Below are positions 26,861 to 37,279 of a stretch of DNA of 64,000 nucleotides, piece by piece (position 1 is the stretch's first letter; each line of letters opens with the position of its first letter). A program made the position numbers and the translations under genes. The notes under the pieces were generated by a model that was given only the letters and a program-made list of their open reading frames with translations, had not been told where the DNA came from and searched no databases. The DNA is from Leptolyngbya sp. NIES-3755 (GTDB taxonomy: Bacteria > Cyanobacteriota > Cyanobacteriia > Leptolyngbyales > Leptolyngbyaceae): positions 4,721,030 through 4,785,029 of the forward strand of contig AP017308.1 in assembly GCA_001548435.1 (NCBI GenBank), given 5' to 3'.

Positions 26861-27006
26861 CTTTCGCACAATTGTCACAGGCAGGATTGAGACCGTGATT
26901 GAAGAAAAGCCGCATCAGATAGCCCCTTTCTGAACAAATTCTAGGTAGCAAAAGCAACATAGAACAAATATCAACTGTGACACTTTAAGCATCACAACGA
27001 TGTTAA

Positions 27007-27020
27007 ATCTGAATTCAGAT
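27007..27020. promoter_or_regulatory. 14-bp perfect palindrome upstream of the tyrosine-kinase gene
   Basis: ATCTGAATTCAGAT reads the same on both strands and lies 134 bp before the Wzc-like gene's start, in a 293-bp AT-rich gap. Its dyad symmetry and place fit an operator for a dimeric regulator, but a chance palindrome of this length cannot be ruled out. Confidence 0.3.
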
Positions 27021-27153
27021 GATGTAAGCTAAAGTTGCATAAAACAGATCGTGTCTCTGTACCGAGCGATCATCTAACAACAGGGTTGTAGATACCATCA
27101 GGAACCGTCCTGGAATGGTTTAGAGAATTGTTCAACTTCATCCGATCCAAGCA

Positions 27154-29352
27154 ATGAGATCTAAGAACAATAGCGACTCTGGTGCGATGTCTCTCAACGC
27201 CCTAGAGCAGATTGACTTTCAAAATTATTGGCTAATTGCAAAACGCCGCTGGAAACCGACCGCTGCAATTTTTGCGATTACACTAGCAGGTTCGAGCATG
27301 ATGGCTTCCCTGCAAAAACCCACCTATGTGGCGGATGGTAAGCTCTTACTGCGATCGAACAGTCTTCCCTCACTCACCGGACTAGGGGGAGAATCCGCTG
27401 GACGCATCTCGAACCTGACGATGCAGAGCAATCCGGTCCGAACTGAAGCGCAAACGGTCCTATCACGACCGATTTTACAGCGATCGATTGATGCCCTCAA
27501 ACTCACCGATGATGCAGGCAATCCGCTTAATCCGGATGCTTTAGCGGGATCAATCAAAGTCAAAGATGTCTCCGGGACGGATGTTCTGGAAATCACTTAC
27601 GAAGATCAGAATGCCGCCAAAGCCGCCACAATCATCAATCAAGTGATGACCGAATATCTTGCCAGCAACGTTCAAGAAAATCGGTCTGAAGCGATCGCAG
27701 CACGAGAATTCATCGTAGAGCAGCTTCCCAAAACCGAAGCCACGGTTCGAGAAACAGAATCAGCCCTAAGACGATTCAAAGAGCAGAGCGGTGTCGCAGA
27801 TATTAAAGGCGAAGAAGATCGACTGACCGAAACGATCGGGGAAATCGAGAAGCAAATTGCTGCTGCCAGTACGGATTTAACTGAACTGAATACGCGCTAT
27901 AACACGCTCTCCAGTACGCTCAACATGAGTCCTGAACGTGCGATCGATATCAATGCCCTCAGCGAAGATAGTAAAGTTCAGCAACTCTCCAAACAGCTTC
28001 AAGAAGTGCAAACTCAGTTAGAACTCGAACGCACTCGATTTACTGGAAAGCATCCTGCCATTACCAATCTTGAAGACCGAGTTGCGAAGCTTCAAGGAAT
28101 GCTCGAAACCCGAATTGCTCAAACGGTGGCAGATGGATCAGTCTCAGAAGATGATCTGTCACCCGGAGACATTCGACAAGGATTGATGAAAGATTTTGTG
28201 AATGCAGAAGTTCAACGATTGAGTCTCGCCAGTCGATTGGCTTCATTAACGACGACTCGTGATGCTTACCGCAATCGAATTCGCCAAGTTCCGCGACTGG
28301 AACAATCCCAGCGAGAACTACAACGACGTTTAGATGCGGCACAATCGACCTACGAATCTTTGTTGAAGAAGCTCCAAGAAGTTGAACTCACAGAGAAGCA
28401 GAATGTTGGAACGGCGCGGATTATCGAACGAGCGGCGGTGCCTCAATTCCCGGCTCGATCGACTTCTAATCTAATCGTGCTCATGGGCGCGGTGATTGCT
28501 ACGCTGATTTCGCTGGCAATGATCACCTTTCTGGAACTGCGTGACAAATCGATCAAAACGCTCAAGGAAGCCCGCGAACTGTTTGGCTACACTTGGTTAG
28601 GTACGATTCCTTACTTTGGTAAGCCGGTGAGCAATCGATCGAATAAACTCGAATGGTCGATCCCAGAGTTACCTGTGCGAGATGCACCACGATCGACGGT
28701 CGCTGCCTCGTATCGAATGCTGCAAGCGAATCTCAAATTCTTGAGTCTAGATGAGAACTTAAAAAGCATTGTGATTACCAGTTCTGTCCCTCGTGAAGGA
28801 AAGTCAACCGTTGCAGCCAATCTCGCGGCAACAATGGCAACTTTAGGACGGAGAACGCTATTAATCGATGCTGACCTGCATCATCCATCACAGCATCATA
28901 TCTGGCATCTGACGAATGTATCTGGGTTGAGCCACATGATTGTAGAACCGAATCGAGGACGAGACTCGATCGTGCCTGTTCTAGACAATCTCGATGTGCT
29001 CACTTGTGGAGTCATTCCGCCAAATCCATTAGCGCTCTTAGATTCTAAGCGAATGGCTTCACTGATTGAATCGTTTGAGCAGCAGTATGATTTTGTGATT
29101 GTGGATGCGCCTCCGCTCATCGTAGCAGCAGAAGCATTGACGCTTGGAAAAATTGCGGATGGCGTATTGCTGGTCGCTCGACCGGGTGTCGTTGATCATG
29201 CTAGTGCGGTCACGGCGAAAGAACTTCTAGCGCAATCTTCGCAGAATGTTCTCGGTATGGTGATCAATGGTGCAGTATCTGAAAATGAGGTGCAGAAATC
29301 CTACTATGATCACGACGATTACATTGAGACATCCGTGGCAGGAGCGCTGTAA
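27154..29352 (+). CDS. Wzc-like polysaccharide co-polymerase / bacterial tyrosine kinase
   Basis: 732 residues. A Wzz domain spans about residues 20-460, with transmembrane helices near 35-52 and 440-460 and a long coiled-coil periplasmic part rich in Gln, Glu and Arg between them. The cytoplasmic kinase domain has Walker A SSVPREGKST (near 555), Walker A' LLIDADLHHP and Walker B FVIVDAPP. The C-terminus carries a short Tyr cluster (SYYDHDDY), possible autophosphorylation sites. Such proteins control chain length and export of Wzy-made polymers. The ATG at 27154 has no good ribosome site, and one at 27187 is possible. Confidence 0.92.
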   Translation: MRSKNNSDSGAMSLNALEQIDFQNYWLIAKRRWKPTAAIFAITLAGSSMMASLQKPTYVADGKLLLRSNSLPSLTGLGGESAGRISNLTMQSNPVRTEAQTVLSRPILQRSIDALKLTDDAGNPLNPDALAGSIKVKDVSGTDVLEITYEDQNAAKAATIINQVMTEYLASNVQENRSEAIAAREFIVEQLPKTEATVRETESALRRFKEQSGVADIKGEEDRLTETIGEIEKQIAAASTDLTELNTRYNTLSSTLNMSPERAIDINALSEDSKVQQLSKQLQEVQTQLELERTRFTGKHPAITNLEDRVAKLQGMLETRIAQTVADGSVSEDDLSPGDIRQGLMKDFVNAEVQRLSLASRLASLTTTRDAYRNRIRQVPRLEQSQRELQRRLDAAQSTYESLLKKLQEVELTEKQNVGTARIIERAAVPQFPARSTSNLIVLMGAVIATLISLAMITFLELRDKSIKTLKEARELFGYTWLGTIPYFGKPVSNRSNKLEWSIPELPVRDAPRSTVAASYRMLQANLKFLSLDENLKSIVITSSVPREGKSTVAANLAATMATLGRRTLLIDADLHHPSQHHIWHLTNVSGLSHMIVEPNRGRDSIVPVLDNLDVLTCGVIPPNPLALLDSKRMASLIESFEQQYDFVIVDAPPLIVAAEALTLGKIADGVLLVARPGVVDHASAVTAKELLAQSSQNVLGMVINGAVSENEVQKSYYDHDDYIETSVAGAL

Positions 29353-29595
29353 CTTTGAGAATTCCGCAAAGTGATTTTACTTCAATGTTGGATTAGTGAC
29401 ATCATCTTTGCACTTAGCTTGTTTTATTTATTACTTTCCTGTTCATTCATCTGTTCTTTAACCGTTGCTCAACCGTTCTAAATTCTGTCCATCTCGGACT
29501 AGATTTCTCTCTTTCAAAATGCTTAAGTGTTCAACGAGGGCTGAGTCAAACCGTCGTTGGCGTGTTCTGATATTAAATCGTGACAGGGAGCAACT

Positions 29596-30981
29596 ATGAG
29601 TTTGCGATCGAAAGTGCTGCGCGGAAGTGCCTACCTAGTCTGTCGAGAAGGATTGGGAATGTTGATCAGTATCGGGAATGTTCTGCTCGTGACTCGAACG
29701 ATCGGACCGACTCAATACGGATTGTTTGCGACTGCGTTTGGACTGAGCCAATTTCTTCAGACCTTTGGGCATTTAGGCGTGGGAGTGTACTTGATTCGCC
29801 AAGAAGGAGAGCAAACACCGAGAGACTATCATCAGGCATTTACACTGTTGCTGATTTTGGGTTTGATATTTGGCTCGATCGCATGGTTCTCTGTCCCCTT
29901 CCTTCAGGCGTGGTTGAACATTGATGGATTCGCACCGATTTTTCAACTGCTGATCTTTTTCTCATTTTTAACCATCATTGATCAAGCGCCCTTAGCAAAG
30001 TTAGAACGCGATCTAGAATTTAAGCGCGTAGCTTGGGTGGAACTATTAGGACAACTGTTATTGTTTATTATTTCGCTCACTTTAGCGCTGAAAGGATTTG
30101 GAGCTTGGGCACCAACGATCGCATGGTGCGCTCATCAGACTCAAACCTGTATTTTGCTGTGGGCGGTATCGCGATTGCGTCCAAAACTCTGTTGGGATAC
30201 TGATCGAATCAAAGAAATGATGTCCTACGGATTAGGCGTTTCGGCATCAGGCTGGGTTTGGTATCTCAAGACCTTAATCAATCCCTTGATTGTGGGACGA
30301 TTCGCAGGAGAAACCGCTGTCGGACAGATTGCTCTAGCAATTCGGATGTTAGATGTGCTGAGCTTTGCCAAAGCAGCGACGTATCGAATTTCGATCGCGG
30401 CACTTGCTCAACTCCAAAGCGACGGAAACCGACTGAAAAAAGCGATTTCTGAAGGCATGGAACTTCAGCTATTAGCACTGGGACCGATTTTAATTTTGGC
30501 AAGCTGGATGGGTCCGATCGTCTTTCCGCTCTTGTTCGGAGAGGAATGGATACCTGCGATGTCGATTTTCCCACTGCTCGGTGTGACTTATCTAACCAAT
30601 GCAGCATTTAACTTACACTGCTCTACCTTATATGTGCTACGACGAAACTGGGAAGTGACTGCGTTTCATGCGGCGTATGTGATTTTATTTGGTATTCTCG
30701 CCTTCTTCTTAGTGCCTCCGCTTGGAATTTCTGGATATGCTTGGGCGGAGGTTTTATCGATCGTCACTTATGTAGTCGCTCATTTGTATATTCACCGTTT
30801 GATTGGTAGTCCGAACTATCAAATTGCTGCCATCTGGTGGGCAGGTTTTACACTTGCAATGTTTAGTTATCAACTCGGTTGGTGGGTCGCTGGAGTGTTG
30901 GGACTCGTATTTTTGCTACCTGAAACTCGCAGTCGCCTTGTCACGTATCTCAAGCATTTTCGCGCTCTCAAGACGGGGTAA
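29596..30981 (+). CDS. Wzx-like polysaccharide flippase (lipopolysaccharide/O-antigen transporter family)
   Basis: 461 residues with about twelve to fourteen hydrophobic helices over the whole length, the layout of the MOP/PST family. The beginning, SLRSKVLRGSAYLVCREGLGML, and TRTIGPTQYGLFATAFGL are typical of Wzx proteins. The enzyme moves lipid-linked repeat units from the inner to the outer face of the cytoplasmic membrane. GGGAG sits seven bases before the ATG. It lies between the tyrosine kinase and the GT2/Wzy-like genes, a usual order in Wzx/Wzy clusters. Confidence 0.9.
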   Translation: MSLRSKVLRGSAYLVCREGLGMLISIGNVLLVTRTIGPTQYGLFATAFGLSQFLQTFGHLGVGVYLIRQEGEQTPRDYHQAFTLLLILGLIFGSIAWFSVPFLQAWLNIDGFAPIFQLLIFFSFLTIIDQAPLAKLERDLEFKRVAWVELLGQLLLFIISLTLALKGFGAWAPTIAWCAHQTQTCILLWAVSRLRPKLCWDTDRIKEMMSYGLGVSASGWVWYLKTLINPLIVGRFAGETAVGQIALAIRMLDVLSFAKAATYRISIAALAQLQSDGNRLKKAISEGMELQLLALGPILILASWMGPIVFPLLFGEEWIPAMSIFPLLGVTYLTNAAFNLHCSTLYVLRRNWEVTAFHAAYVILFGILAFFLVPPLGISGYAWAEVLSIVTYVVAHLYIHRLIGSPNYQIAAIWWAGFTLAMFSYQLGWWVAGVLGLVFLLPETRSRLVTYLKHFRALKTG

Positions 30982-30985
30982 AACA

Positions 30986-31906
30986 ATGGAGCAACTCCCA
31001 CTCGTTAGCATCATTATCAATAACTATAACTATGCGACCTATCTTGGAGCCGCGATCGAGAGCGCTCTTTCACAGTCGTATCCCCACACTGAAGTGATCG
31101 TCGTTGATGATGGTTCAACCGATCAGTCTCGATCGATCATTGAGCAATATGGCGATCGCATTCTTCCCATCCTGAAACCGAACGGGGGTCAAGCGTCTGC
31201 GTTCAATGCTGGATTTGCAGCGAGTCGAGGAGATTTTATTTGTTTTCTCGATTCGGATGATTTATTAGTTCGCGATCGAGTGACGATCGAGCTTCAAGCT
31301 TTACTCGATCATCCAGATGCAGGCTGGTCATACCATCAATTGAGCTTTGTGGATAAAGATGGATTCCCTTTAGAAAATTCTCCAACGCCGCTTCTTGAAG
31401 CAACTTACAAGTTCGATCTGCGACAAGAAATGCAGCAAGGAACACTCAATCAAATTCCATTACCGCTACCTGGAACAGATGGATATTTGTATCGTCGATC
31501 GCATTTACAGCAAATTCTCCCGATGCCTGAAGGAGAAGGCGTTTCATTGAATGATTCCTATCTCCAATATGCGAGTTTTGCGCTTTCTAAAGGGATCGCG
31601 CTAACGGCTCAACTGCACCAACAGCGGATACATGGTAATAATTCGTTCACGCTGAGAAACGATCGAGCCAAAGTCAAATTGAGAGCGAAAATTCATCTCC
31701 TAACAGGCTATTGGCTTAGAGCAAATTTTCCAGAAGTTCATTGCTACACCGATAAATTGTTCGCGGTTGGTTTGGGACTGTCCTGGAAAACAGGCGGCAT
31801 CGAACCCAAATATCAAGAGCTTCCAGAGAAATACTGCGCGGGTGTGCCCCTACTCGATCGCCTCAAACTTCACACCAGAGCACTTTACTACTATCTGAAA
31901 CCATGA
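30986..31906 (+). CDS. Glycosyltransferase family 2
   Basis: 306 residues from ATG 30986; a longer frame (from 30803) starts within the flippase gene. Motifs are VSIIINNYNY, EVIVVDDGSTDQS (nucleotide binding), KPNGGQASAFNAGF and FLDSDD, the metal-binding acidic motif. The C-terminal half contains RIHGNNS, probably acceptor-side. It is clearly related to the minus-strand gene at 37280-38197, with long shared blocks in the first 100 residues. It starts 4 bp after the flippase and overlaps the next gene by four bases (ATGA), so translation is coupled. Confidence 0.92.
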   Translation: MEQLPLVSIIINNYNYATYLGAAIESALSQSYPHTEVIVVDDGSTDQSRSIIEQYGDRILPILKPNGGQASAFNAGFAASRGDFICFLDSDDLLVRDRVTIELQALLDHPDAGWSYHQLSFVDKDGFPLENSPTPLLEATYKFDLRQEMQQGTLNQIPLPLPGTDGYLYRRSHLQQILPMPEGEGVSLNDSYLQYASFALSKGIALTAQLHQQRIHGNNSFTLRNDRAKVKLRAKIHLLTGYWLRANFPEVHCYTDKLFAVGLGLSWKTGGIEPKYQELPEKYCAGVPLLDRLKLHTRALYYYLKP

Positions 31907-33192
31907 ACCGACTCGATCGATTTGAACGGGGCTACGCGATCCTCGTCATGCTCTATTTTTCAGGCTGTTTAACCAATATCATGAACGGTTCGATCCTGCT
32001 TCCACAAGAATCGACTCCGGAGATTAATGTGATTGCAAGTCCGATCGTTTCAGCGTTTCAAAATCTACTATTTCTGATTCTGTTTGGCTTGATTGCGCTG
32101 CGAATCAAATACTTTCTGCCTGTGGTGGCGAAAAGAAAAATGCTGTGGGTCGTCGTGGGAATTGCGATCGCATCAGTTGTATGGTCTGAAGTTCCAGATC
32201 TGACGTTTCGACGCGGGAATCTGTTGCTGTTTAGTACATTGCTCTCGCTGTACTTTGCAATGCGATTTCCCTTACGGCAACAGCTTCACATGCTGGCACA
32301 AACTTTTGGAATTCTCGCAGTGTCAAACTTCCTATTTACCTTGGCATTTCCGAGTCAGGGGATCAATCGAATGGCTCACGCTGGAGCCTGGATGGGAATT
32401 ACACTGCACAAAAATGGTTTGGCGGGACTGATGGTATTAAGTGCAGTTATCTTTTTTTCGATCGTTATTGATAAACGAGAACGCACTCTTGCTACATTCG
32501 GCGGATTAGCCATTTCTGTGCTGTTGGTGATACTTTCAACTTCCCGCACCGGACTGTCTGTGATGATCCTGCTCATGGTGTTGACTTACGCCTTTCAACT
32601 GCTGCGATCGAAATCGACGTTTGCGCTGCCTGCCTTCTTAGCGGGGTTCTTAACCATTGGAGCCACGATCGTTTTGGTGGTCGATAACTATGAGCGAATC
32701 CTGACTTCGATGGGGCGAGATGCAACGCTGACGGGACGCACAACCATTTGGGAAGTGGCACTCGAACGTTGGACAGAACGTCCGTGGTTTGGCTATGGGT
32801 ATCAGTCGTTTTGGATACCTGACCAAGGCAACTCTTTGGAAGTACTCTATCGCATGAGTTGGCAACCTGCTCACGGTCACAATGGATTTTTGGATCTCTT
32901 AGTCGAGCTTGGAGCCGTTGGATTTGTTGCCTTTGCGATTAGTTTATTGATTGCCTTTAAGAGAGCGATCGCTTGGTACAAACTCAATCCCAACGCGATC
33001 GGAACTTTGCCACTGATTTCATTCTGCTATGTGATTATGTACAACCTTACAGAGAGTTCACTCCTGTTCACCCCGAATGGCATTAACTGGTTTCTCTATG
33101 TGCTGATGAGTACATCAATCTTGATTCAAGCCTTTCCAGTGATGAACGCTTCAGAGACAGTGATCGAACCAGAACCGCTCATTAGTATGTGA
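31903..33192 (+). CDS. O-antigen ligase/polymerase family membrane protein (Wzy/WaaL-like)
   Basis: 429 residues with about eleven transmembrane helices. The Wzy_C/O-antigen-ligase signature is in the large loop after helix eight: TLTGRTTIWEVALERW, then RPWFGYGYQSFW, then AHGHNGFLDLLVELG with its conserved histidines near residue 328. Such proteins polymerise repeat units on the outer membrane face or ligate glycan to an acceptor. Its place next to a flippase favours a polymerase. It overlaps the GT2 stop by four bases and closes the polysaccharide cluster. Confidence 0.88.
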   Translation: MNRLDRFERGYAILVMLYFSGCLTNIMNGSILLPQESTPEINVIASPIVSAFQNLLFLILFGLIALRIKYFLPVVAKRKMLWVVVGIAIASVVWSEVPDLTFRRGNLLLFSTLLSLYFAMRFPLRQQLHMLAQTFGILAVSNFLFTLAFPSQGINRMAHAGAWMGITLHKNGLAGLMVLSAVIFFSIVIDKRERTLATFGGLAISVLLVILSTSRTGLSVMILLMVLTYAFQLLRSKSTFALPAFLAGFLTIGATIVLVVDNYERILTSMGRDATLTGRTTIWEVALERWTERPWFGYGYQSFWIPDQGNSLEVLYRMSWQPAHGHNGFLDLLVELGAVGFVAFAISLLIAFKRAIAWYKLNPNAIGTLPLISFCYVIMYNLTESSLLFTPNGINWFLYVLMSTSILIQAFPVMNASETVIEPEPLISM

Positions 33193-33296
33193 TCAAGATC
33201 ACAGCATTTGCAGGAAGAGATCGCAAACAGTCAACCAGAACACAGAGTAAGCTAAGAAAAATAGTTTTGCTCTATCTGTGTCAACGGTTCGTGTGT

Positions 33297-34085
33297 ATGA
33301 TTTCGTCACCTCTTCGGATTGCTCAAGTGACTGATTTGCATCTATTTGCCAAGTCAGATCAGTGTCTTTTGGGAATGCCTACCCTACGATCGCTAAAGGC
33401 ACTCATCGAGCAAGTCCAACAGCTTCACCCCAAACCGGATGTGTTACTGCTGACCGGTGATTTGTCCCAAGACGGAACCATCGAATCTTACGATCGCTTA
33501 CAAACCTTGCTCAGTCCATTAGAAATTCCAACCTATTGGCTACCCGGAAATCATGACTGTGTAGAAGCAATGGAACGATCGCTCACAGAGTTCTTTCCAG
33601 AAAAATCCTTTGAGCGAGGCGGTTGGCGATTTTTGCTCTTGAACTCTCAAGATCCGGGCTGTGTACATGGGCGATTGTCGATCGAGAGTTTGAACTGGCT
33701 CGATCGACAATTAGCTGAGCACCCAAATGTTCCGACTTTGGTTTCGCTGCATCATCCACCGTTTAATGTAAATTCGACTTGGCTCGATACCAGTACCTTA
33801 CAGAACTCAGCAGAATTTCTAGAAGTTCTCGATCGCTATCCGCAAGTCAAGCTCGTTGTGTTTGGGCACATTCATCAAGAATTCCAGCACCAGCGAAAGA
33901 CAGTGACGTTTTTGGGAGCACCTTCGACCTCTATTCAATTTGCCAAAGAAAGTGACGAATTTGCTTTAGGACAGGAACAGCCTGGGTTCCGATTCATCGA
34001 GCTTTATCCGAATGGAACTTGGATCTCTCAAGTACAACGAGTAAAATTCAGTCACGCTTTGGATTTAGCAGCAACCGGATACTAA
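33297..34085 (+). CDS. Calcineurin-like metallophosphoesterase, cyclic-nucleotide phosphodiesterase type (CpdA-like)
   Basis: 262 residues from ATG 33297. The frame opens earlier (33189), but those 36 residues are non-conserved and overlap the ligase-gene end. All metal motifs are visible: QVTDLHLF (Asp-X-His), LLTGDLSQDG, LPGNHD, SLHHPP and VFGHIH. This set is that of class III 3',5'-cyclic-nucleotide phosphodiesterases, which lower cAMP in the cytoplasm; other phosphoester substrates are possible. The gene is the last of the plus-strand run and ends in a four-base overlap with the convergent META gene. Confidence 0.85.
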   Translation: MISSPLRIAQVTDLHLFAKSDQCLLGMPTLRSLKALIEQVQQLHPKPDVLLLTGDLSQDGTIESYDRLQTLLSPLEIPTYWLPGNHDCVEAMERSLTEFFPEKSFERGGWRFLLLNSQDPGCVHGRLSIESLNWLDRQLAEHPNVPTLVSLHHPPFNVNSTWLDTSTLQNSAEFLEVLDRYPQVKLVVFGHIHQEFQHQRKTVTFLGAPSTSIQFAKESDEFALGQEQPGFRFIELYPNGTWISQVQRVKFSHALDLAATGY

Positions 34086-34588
34086 GGTTTCTGAGTCATG
34101 CGCGAAAATCTCAGAGGCTGATCAGATCCTTCCACGTCAATCAATAAGAACGATCGCTCAAATCGAATGCGCTCTGCTCGTTGTAGAGCTTGAAAGAATC
34201 GGGTTTCTTGATTCATCAAAGCAGGAGAACAAGCCTTTTTCGTCGCGCCGATCGCACCGACCTTAAAGCGATCGCCTTGTCGATCGAACTCTGCAAAGTA
34301 TCGATTACAGCCACCTCGTCCAGTCAACCGATTCGATTGATCAAATTGCAATGTCGTTTGAGCACGATCGAGCACTCCCGTCCCGCTCAAATCTTCTAAT
34401 AACCATGCCGTATTTTCTAAATTCATTCGGTTTTGAGCATTACACCAAGCTCGTTTTGCAGGACTCCAAACTTCACGAGTTAGACAGTTGTACCGAGGAA
34501 CCGTTCGACTCGATGCAGCACTCGGAAGCATCGCTAAGTTGATCAAACCAAAACCAGAGAGCACCAGAGTTAACAGTACCTTTTTCAT
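34082..34588 (-). CDS. META/HslJ domain exported protein
   Basis: 168 residues. A signal peptide (about 1-26) with an Ala-rich end leads to a mature form that starts with a short Cys-containing spacer (NCLTREVW...WCN). The META domain follows (about 58-165) with LENTAWLLEDLSG, TGRGGCNRYFAEF and ACSPALMNQE, the Gly-Cys-Asn centre being the family hallmark. HslJ-like proteins are small envelope lipoproteins or periplasmic proteins linked to stress tolerance. The stop overlaps the end of the phosphodiesterase gene. Confidence 0.82.
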   Translation of the reverse strand: MKKVLLTLVLSGFGLINLAMLPSAASSRTVPRYNCLTREVWSPAKRAWCNAQNRMNLENTAWLLEDLSGTGVLDRAQTTLQFDQSNRLTGRGGCNRYFAEFDRQGDRFKVGAIGATKKACSPALMNQETRFFQALQRAERIRFERSFLLIDVEGSDQPLRFSRMTQKP

Positions 34589-34665
34589 CTCTAACAGAAC
34601 AAACAGTGAACAGTTTCATCGTGTCAGCTTGTTAGAAATAAAACAGTGCCGTTTCAAAAATTGAT

Positions 34666-35142
34666 TCAGATTGCTTCTGGATTGAAATCGATTAGTTCAC
34701 GAGTCGCATACGTTCCAACTGGACTCCACAACAGATACGGTAACAATAATACTGCTGCTAGTGGAGAAATCGGAAAGACTGCGATCGCTAAAACGTATCC
34801 CAAAACCGCGCCAAATCCACCGATGACCGTTCCGATTGCTAAGCTCTGAAGCCTCAATGTGACCGGAATATAAGCCACTGTTACAACTTCTACCAGCAAA
34901 TAGAAGCCCATAATTAACCAAGTTTTGGAGCTTCCTGGATCGGCTTTCCACACAAGCCATGCAGAAAACGCACCACAGGTAAAAATCACCGTCCAAATCA
35001 CCGGGATCAAAGGTTCAACGATCGCTAACCAGCGCGGCAAATTCAACCGTTTCACCCAGCGAAGATCGGCTTTCGGGCGAAATAGGAAACTCCCCAGCGA
35101 AATTGTAAAAGTAACGATCGCAATAACGATTCCAGCGTTCAA
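34666..35142 (-). CDS. TspO/MBR family membrane protein
   Basis: 158 residues with five hydrophobic segments, as expected for TspO (tryptophan-rich sensory protein, the peripheral benzodiazepine receptor homologue). The last conserved block LLPYLLWSPVGTYATREL fits the end of helix five. In bacteria TspO binds tetrapyrroles and influences stress responses. It has fewer tryptophans than typical TspO, so it may be a divergent member. It lies 77 bp downstream of no same-strand gene of related function. Confidence 0.65.
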   Translation of the reverse strand: MNAGIVIAIVTFTISLGSFLFRPKADLRWVKRLNLPRWLAIVEPLIPVIWTVIFTCGAFSAWLVWKADPGSSKTWLIMGFYLLVEVVTVAYIPVTLRLQSLAIGTVIGGFGAVLGYVLAIAVFPISPLAAVLLLPYLLWSPVGTYATRELIDFNPEAI

Positions 35143-35214
35143 GACTCGATTCCTAACTCTGTGATTTGAACATAGCGAAGATTGCCGAATCTCAGCTTGT
35201 ATCTGTAGGCTGAA

Positions 35215-37143
35215 CTATCCACCCACATGGATTCGAGGACGATGATGCGGGTCTTTCTCTGCCTTACGTAAAACTTCACGAGTCAGAATCGCGATATCTC
35301 CTTCACCGAGCAGAATAAACCGCATCAAATATTGAATCGGATTTCCTTCGATCCAGCCAAAGTACACATGCGGGAGCCGACCCGTTTCATCTCGAATCGC
35401 CAGAGCAATGGCAGCGATCGCATTCGGTACGGCTGCACTTCTCGCCCTCAGAATTCGATAAGCCCCGACCTGAGCGCCTCGAACTTGAATCGTATCGGAG
35501 AACTGCGACGCATCCGAAATCTGAATTTCTAAAAACAGAATCGTCTCATCTGATGGAATATGAGTATCTTCGCGGACTTCTTGTTCTTTGAAGAAATACT
35601 CCCGTTCATCTCCAACATTCAACCGATTCGCAATCAGTCGCACTGCATGGTGATTCTCTTGCGCTAAGAACTGTCGCGCTGTCTCATCGAATTCGATCCG
35701 TTCTGCTCTCAGTTCAGTCGATCGCGTCACCCGCGAAATCATTGACATCAGAATAATCGCTCCAATGAACATTGAGGCAATCCGAATGCCTTCAGGACGC
35801 TCAATGATATTCACGATCGTCGTGTAGATAAACACTAATGTAATTGCACTAAACGCAAGTGTGACCGCCTTCGATCGTCGTCTTCGAGTTGAAAGCGTGA
35901 CCGCAAATGCAGCCGAACTCATTAATACTAAAACTCCGGTTGCATAAGCTCCCCCTTGAGCTTCCACATTCGCTTCAAAAATAATCGTGACCACAAATGC
36001 GATCGTCGTATAGATCAGTACCAAAGGACGAATCATCAATGTCCAACTTGGAGCCATTCCATAGCGCGGTAAATAGCGCGGCACAATATTCAATAATCCC
36101 GCCATTGCAGACGCTCCAGCAAACCACAAAATTGCGATCGTGCTGAGGTCATACACTGTCCCAAAGCCATCTCCTAAATAACGATGAGCAAGATAAGCGA
36201 GTGCCCGCCCGTTCGCGCTTCCTCCGTCCTGAAATTCTGCCGCAGGAATCAATAACGTGGTGACGAGACTACTGGCAATCAGAAAAAAGCTCATGATCAA
36301 CGCAGCAGTGCCCAGTAGCTTGTGAGTGTTGCGAATTCGACCTTTCGGAGCTTCTTCAGTATCCGTTCTGCGTCCTCGCACCAGTGGCATTACTGCGACC
36401 CCAGTTTCAAATCCAGAGAGTCCCAGTGCTAATTTTGGAAATAACAATGCAGCAACGCCGATGATTAATATTGGATTCGATTGCTGTGCGAATAAGGCTT
36501 GCTGCCAATTGTTGATTACCGATAGGTTTTGCAACACTTGAACGGTTCCAACTGCGATCGTAACCAAGTTCAACAATAAATAGATGGCGACTAGAAAGAC
36601 TGCAATTCCGATCGCTTCTTGAAAGCCTCGAAGAAACACAGCCCCTAATAGTGCAATCAAGATCAGCGTAATCGTGACACTCTGATCATGCAGAAACGCA
36701 GGAACAAAAGGATTTTCAATAATATGAGCCGTCGCATCCGCAGCCGAGAGCGTAATCGTGATAATAAAATCCGTCGCCACAAATCCTAATAAACACAGGA
36801 CAAATAGTTTTCCTTGCCAACCTGGAAGGAGATGTTCGAGCATGGCGATCGAGCCTTCCCCATGTGGACTAATTGCCGCCACTCGCCTGTAAATCGGCAA
36901 TGCTCCAAACAAGGTCAGCAACACGAGAATCAGAGTCGCGATCGGGGAAAGTGCACCTGCCGCCAATGCCGCGATTCCAGGCTGATATCCTAAAGTCGAG
37001 AAATAATCTACCCCGGTCAGACACATCACCTGCCACCAAGGTTTTCTCACATGATGCTTTTCTGCCTCACTCCGATCGGTGTTGAGTAACCATTGTGAGA
37101 ACTGTTTGCGATACTGTTTCGGTGGAACGATCGGTCCGACCAT
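35215..37143 (-). CDS. APC-superfamily permease with C-terminal soluble domain
   Basis: 642 residues. About twelve transmembrane helices fill residues 35-460. The first region [19 protein letters not shown] is the helix-1 substrate-binding type of APC and KUP-like transporters. A loop [12 protein letters not shown] near residue 245 is the conserved intracellular segment. The last 170 residues are soluble, with a mixed alpha/beta look ([17 protein letters not shown], then an Arg-rich tail), and may regulate the pump. Likely solutes are amino acids or potassium; neither is shown by sequence. The gene is followed by the GT2 gene upstream on the same strand after 136 bp. Confidence 0.75.
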   Translation of the reverse strand: MVGPIVPPKQYRKQFSQWLLNTDRSEAEKHHVRKPWWQVMCLTGVDYFSTLGYQPGIAALAAGALSPIATLILVLLTLFGALPIYRRVAAISPHGEGSIAMLEHLLPGWQGKLFVLCLLGFVATDFIITITLSAADATAHIIENPFVPAFLHDQSVTITLILIALLGAVFLRGFQEAIGIAVFLVAIYLLLNLVTIAVGTVQVLQNLSVINNWQQALFAQQSNPILIIGVAALLFPKLALGLSGFETGVAVMPLVRGRRTDTEEAPKGRIRNTHKLLGTAALIMSFFLIASSLVTTLLIPAAEFQDGGSANGRALAYLAHRYLGDGFGTVYDLSTIAILWFAGASAMAGLLNIVPRYLPRYGMAPSWTLMIRPLVLIYTTIAFVVTIIFEANVEAQGGAYATGVLVLMSSAAFAVTLSTRRRRSKAVTLAFSAITLVFIYTTIVNIIERPEGIRIASMFIGAIILMSMISRVTRSTELRAERIEFDETARQFLAQENHHAVRLIANRLNVGDEREYFFKEQEVREDTHIPSDETILFLEIQISDASQFSDTIQVRGAQVGAYRILRARSAAVPNAIAAIALAIRDETGRLPHVYFGWIEGNPIQYLMRFILLGEGDIAILTREVLRKAEKDPHHRPRIHVGG

Positions 37144-37279
37144 GAATCTACTCCTAAAGACCTATCCAACCTATTTCAAGTGAACAGCGATTTGTATTTG
37201 TCAAGCTTTAGAGTTGCATATTGCCCCAATTAAAAATCACTATCCAAAGTTAAGGATCGGCTAGGTCTCGATCGGGCGA

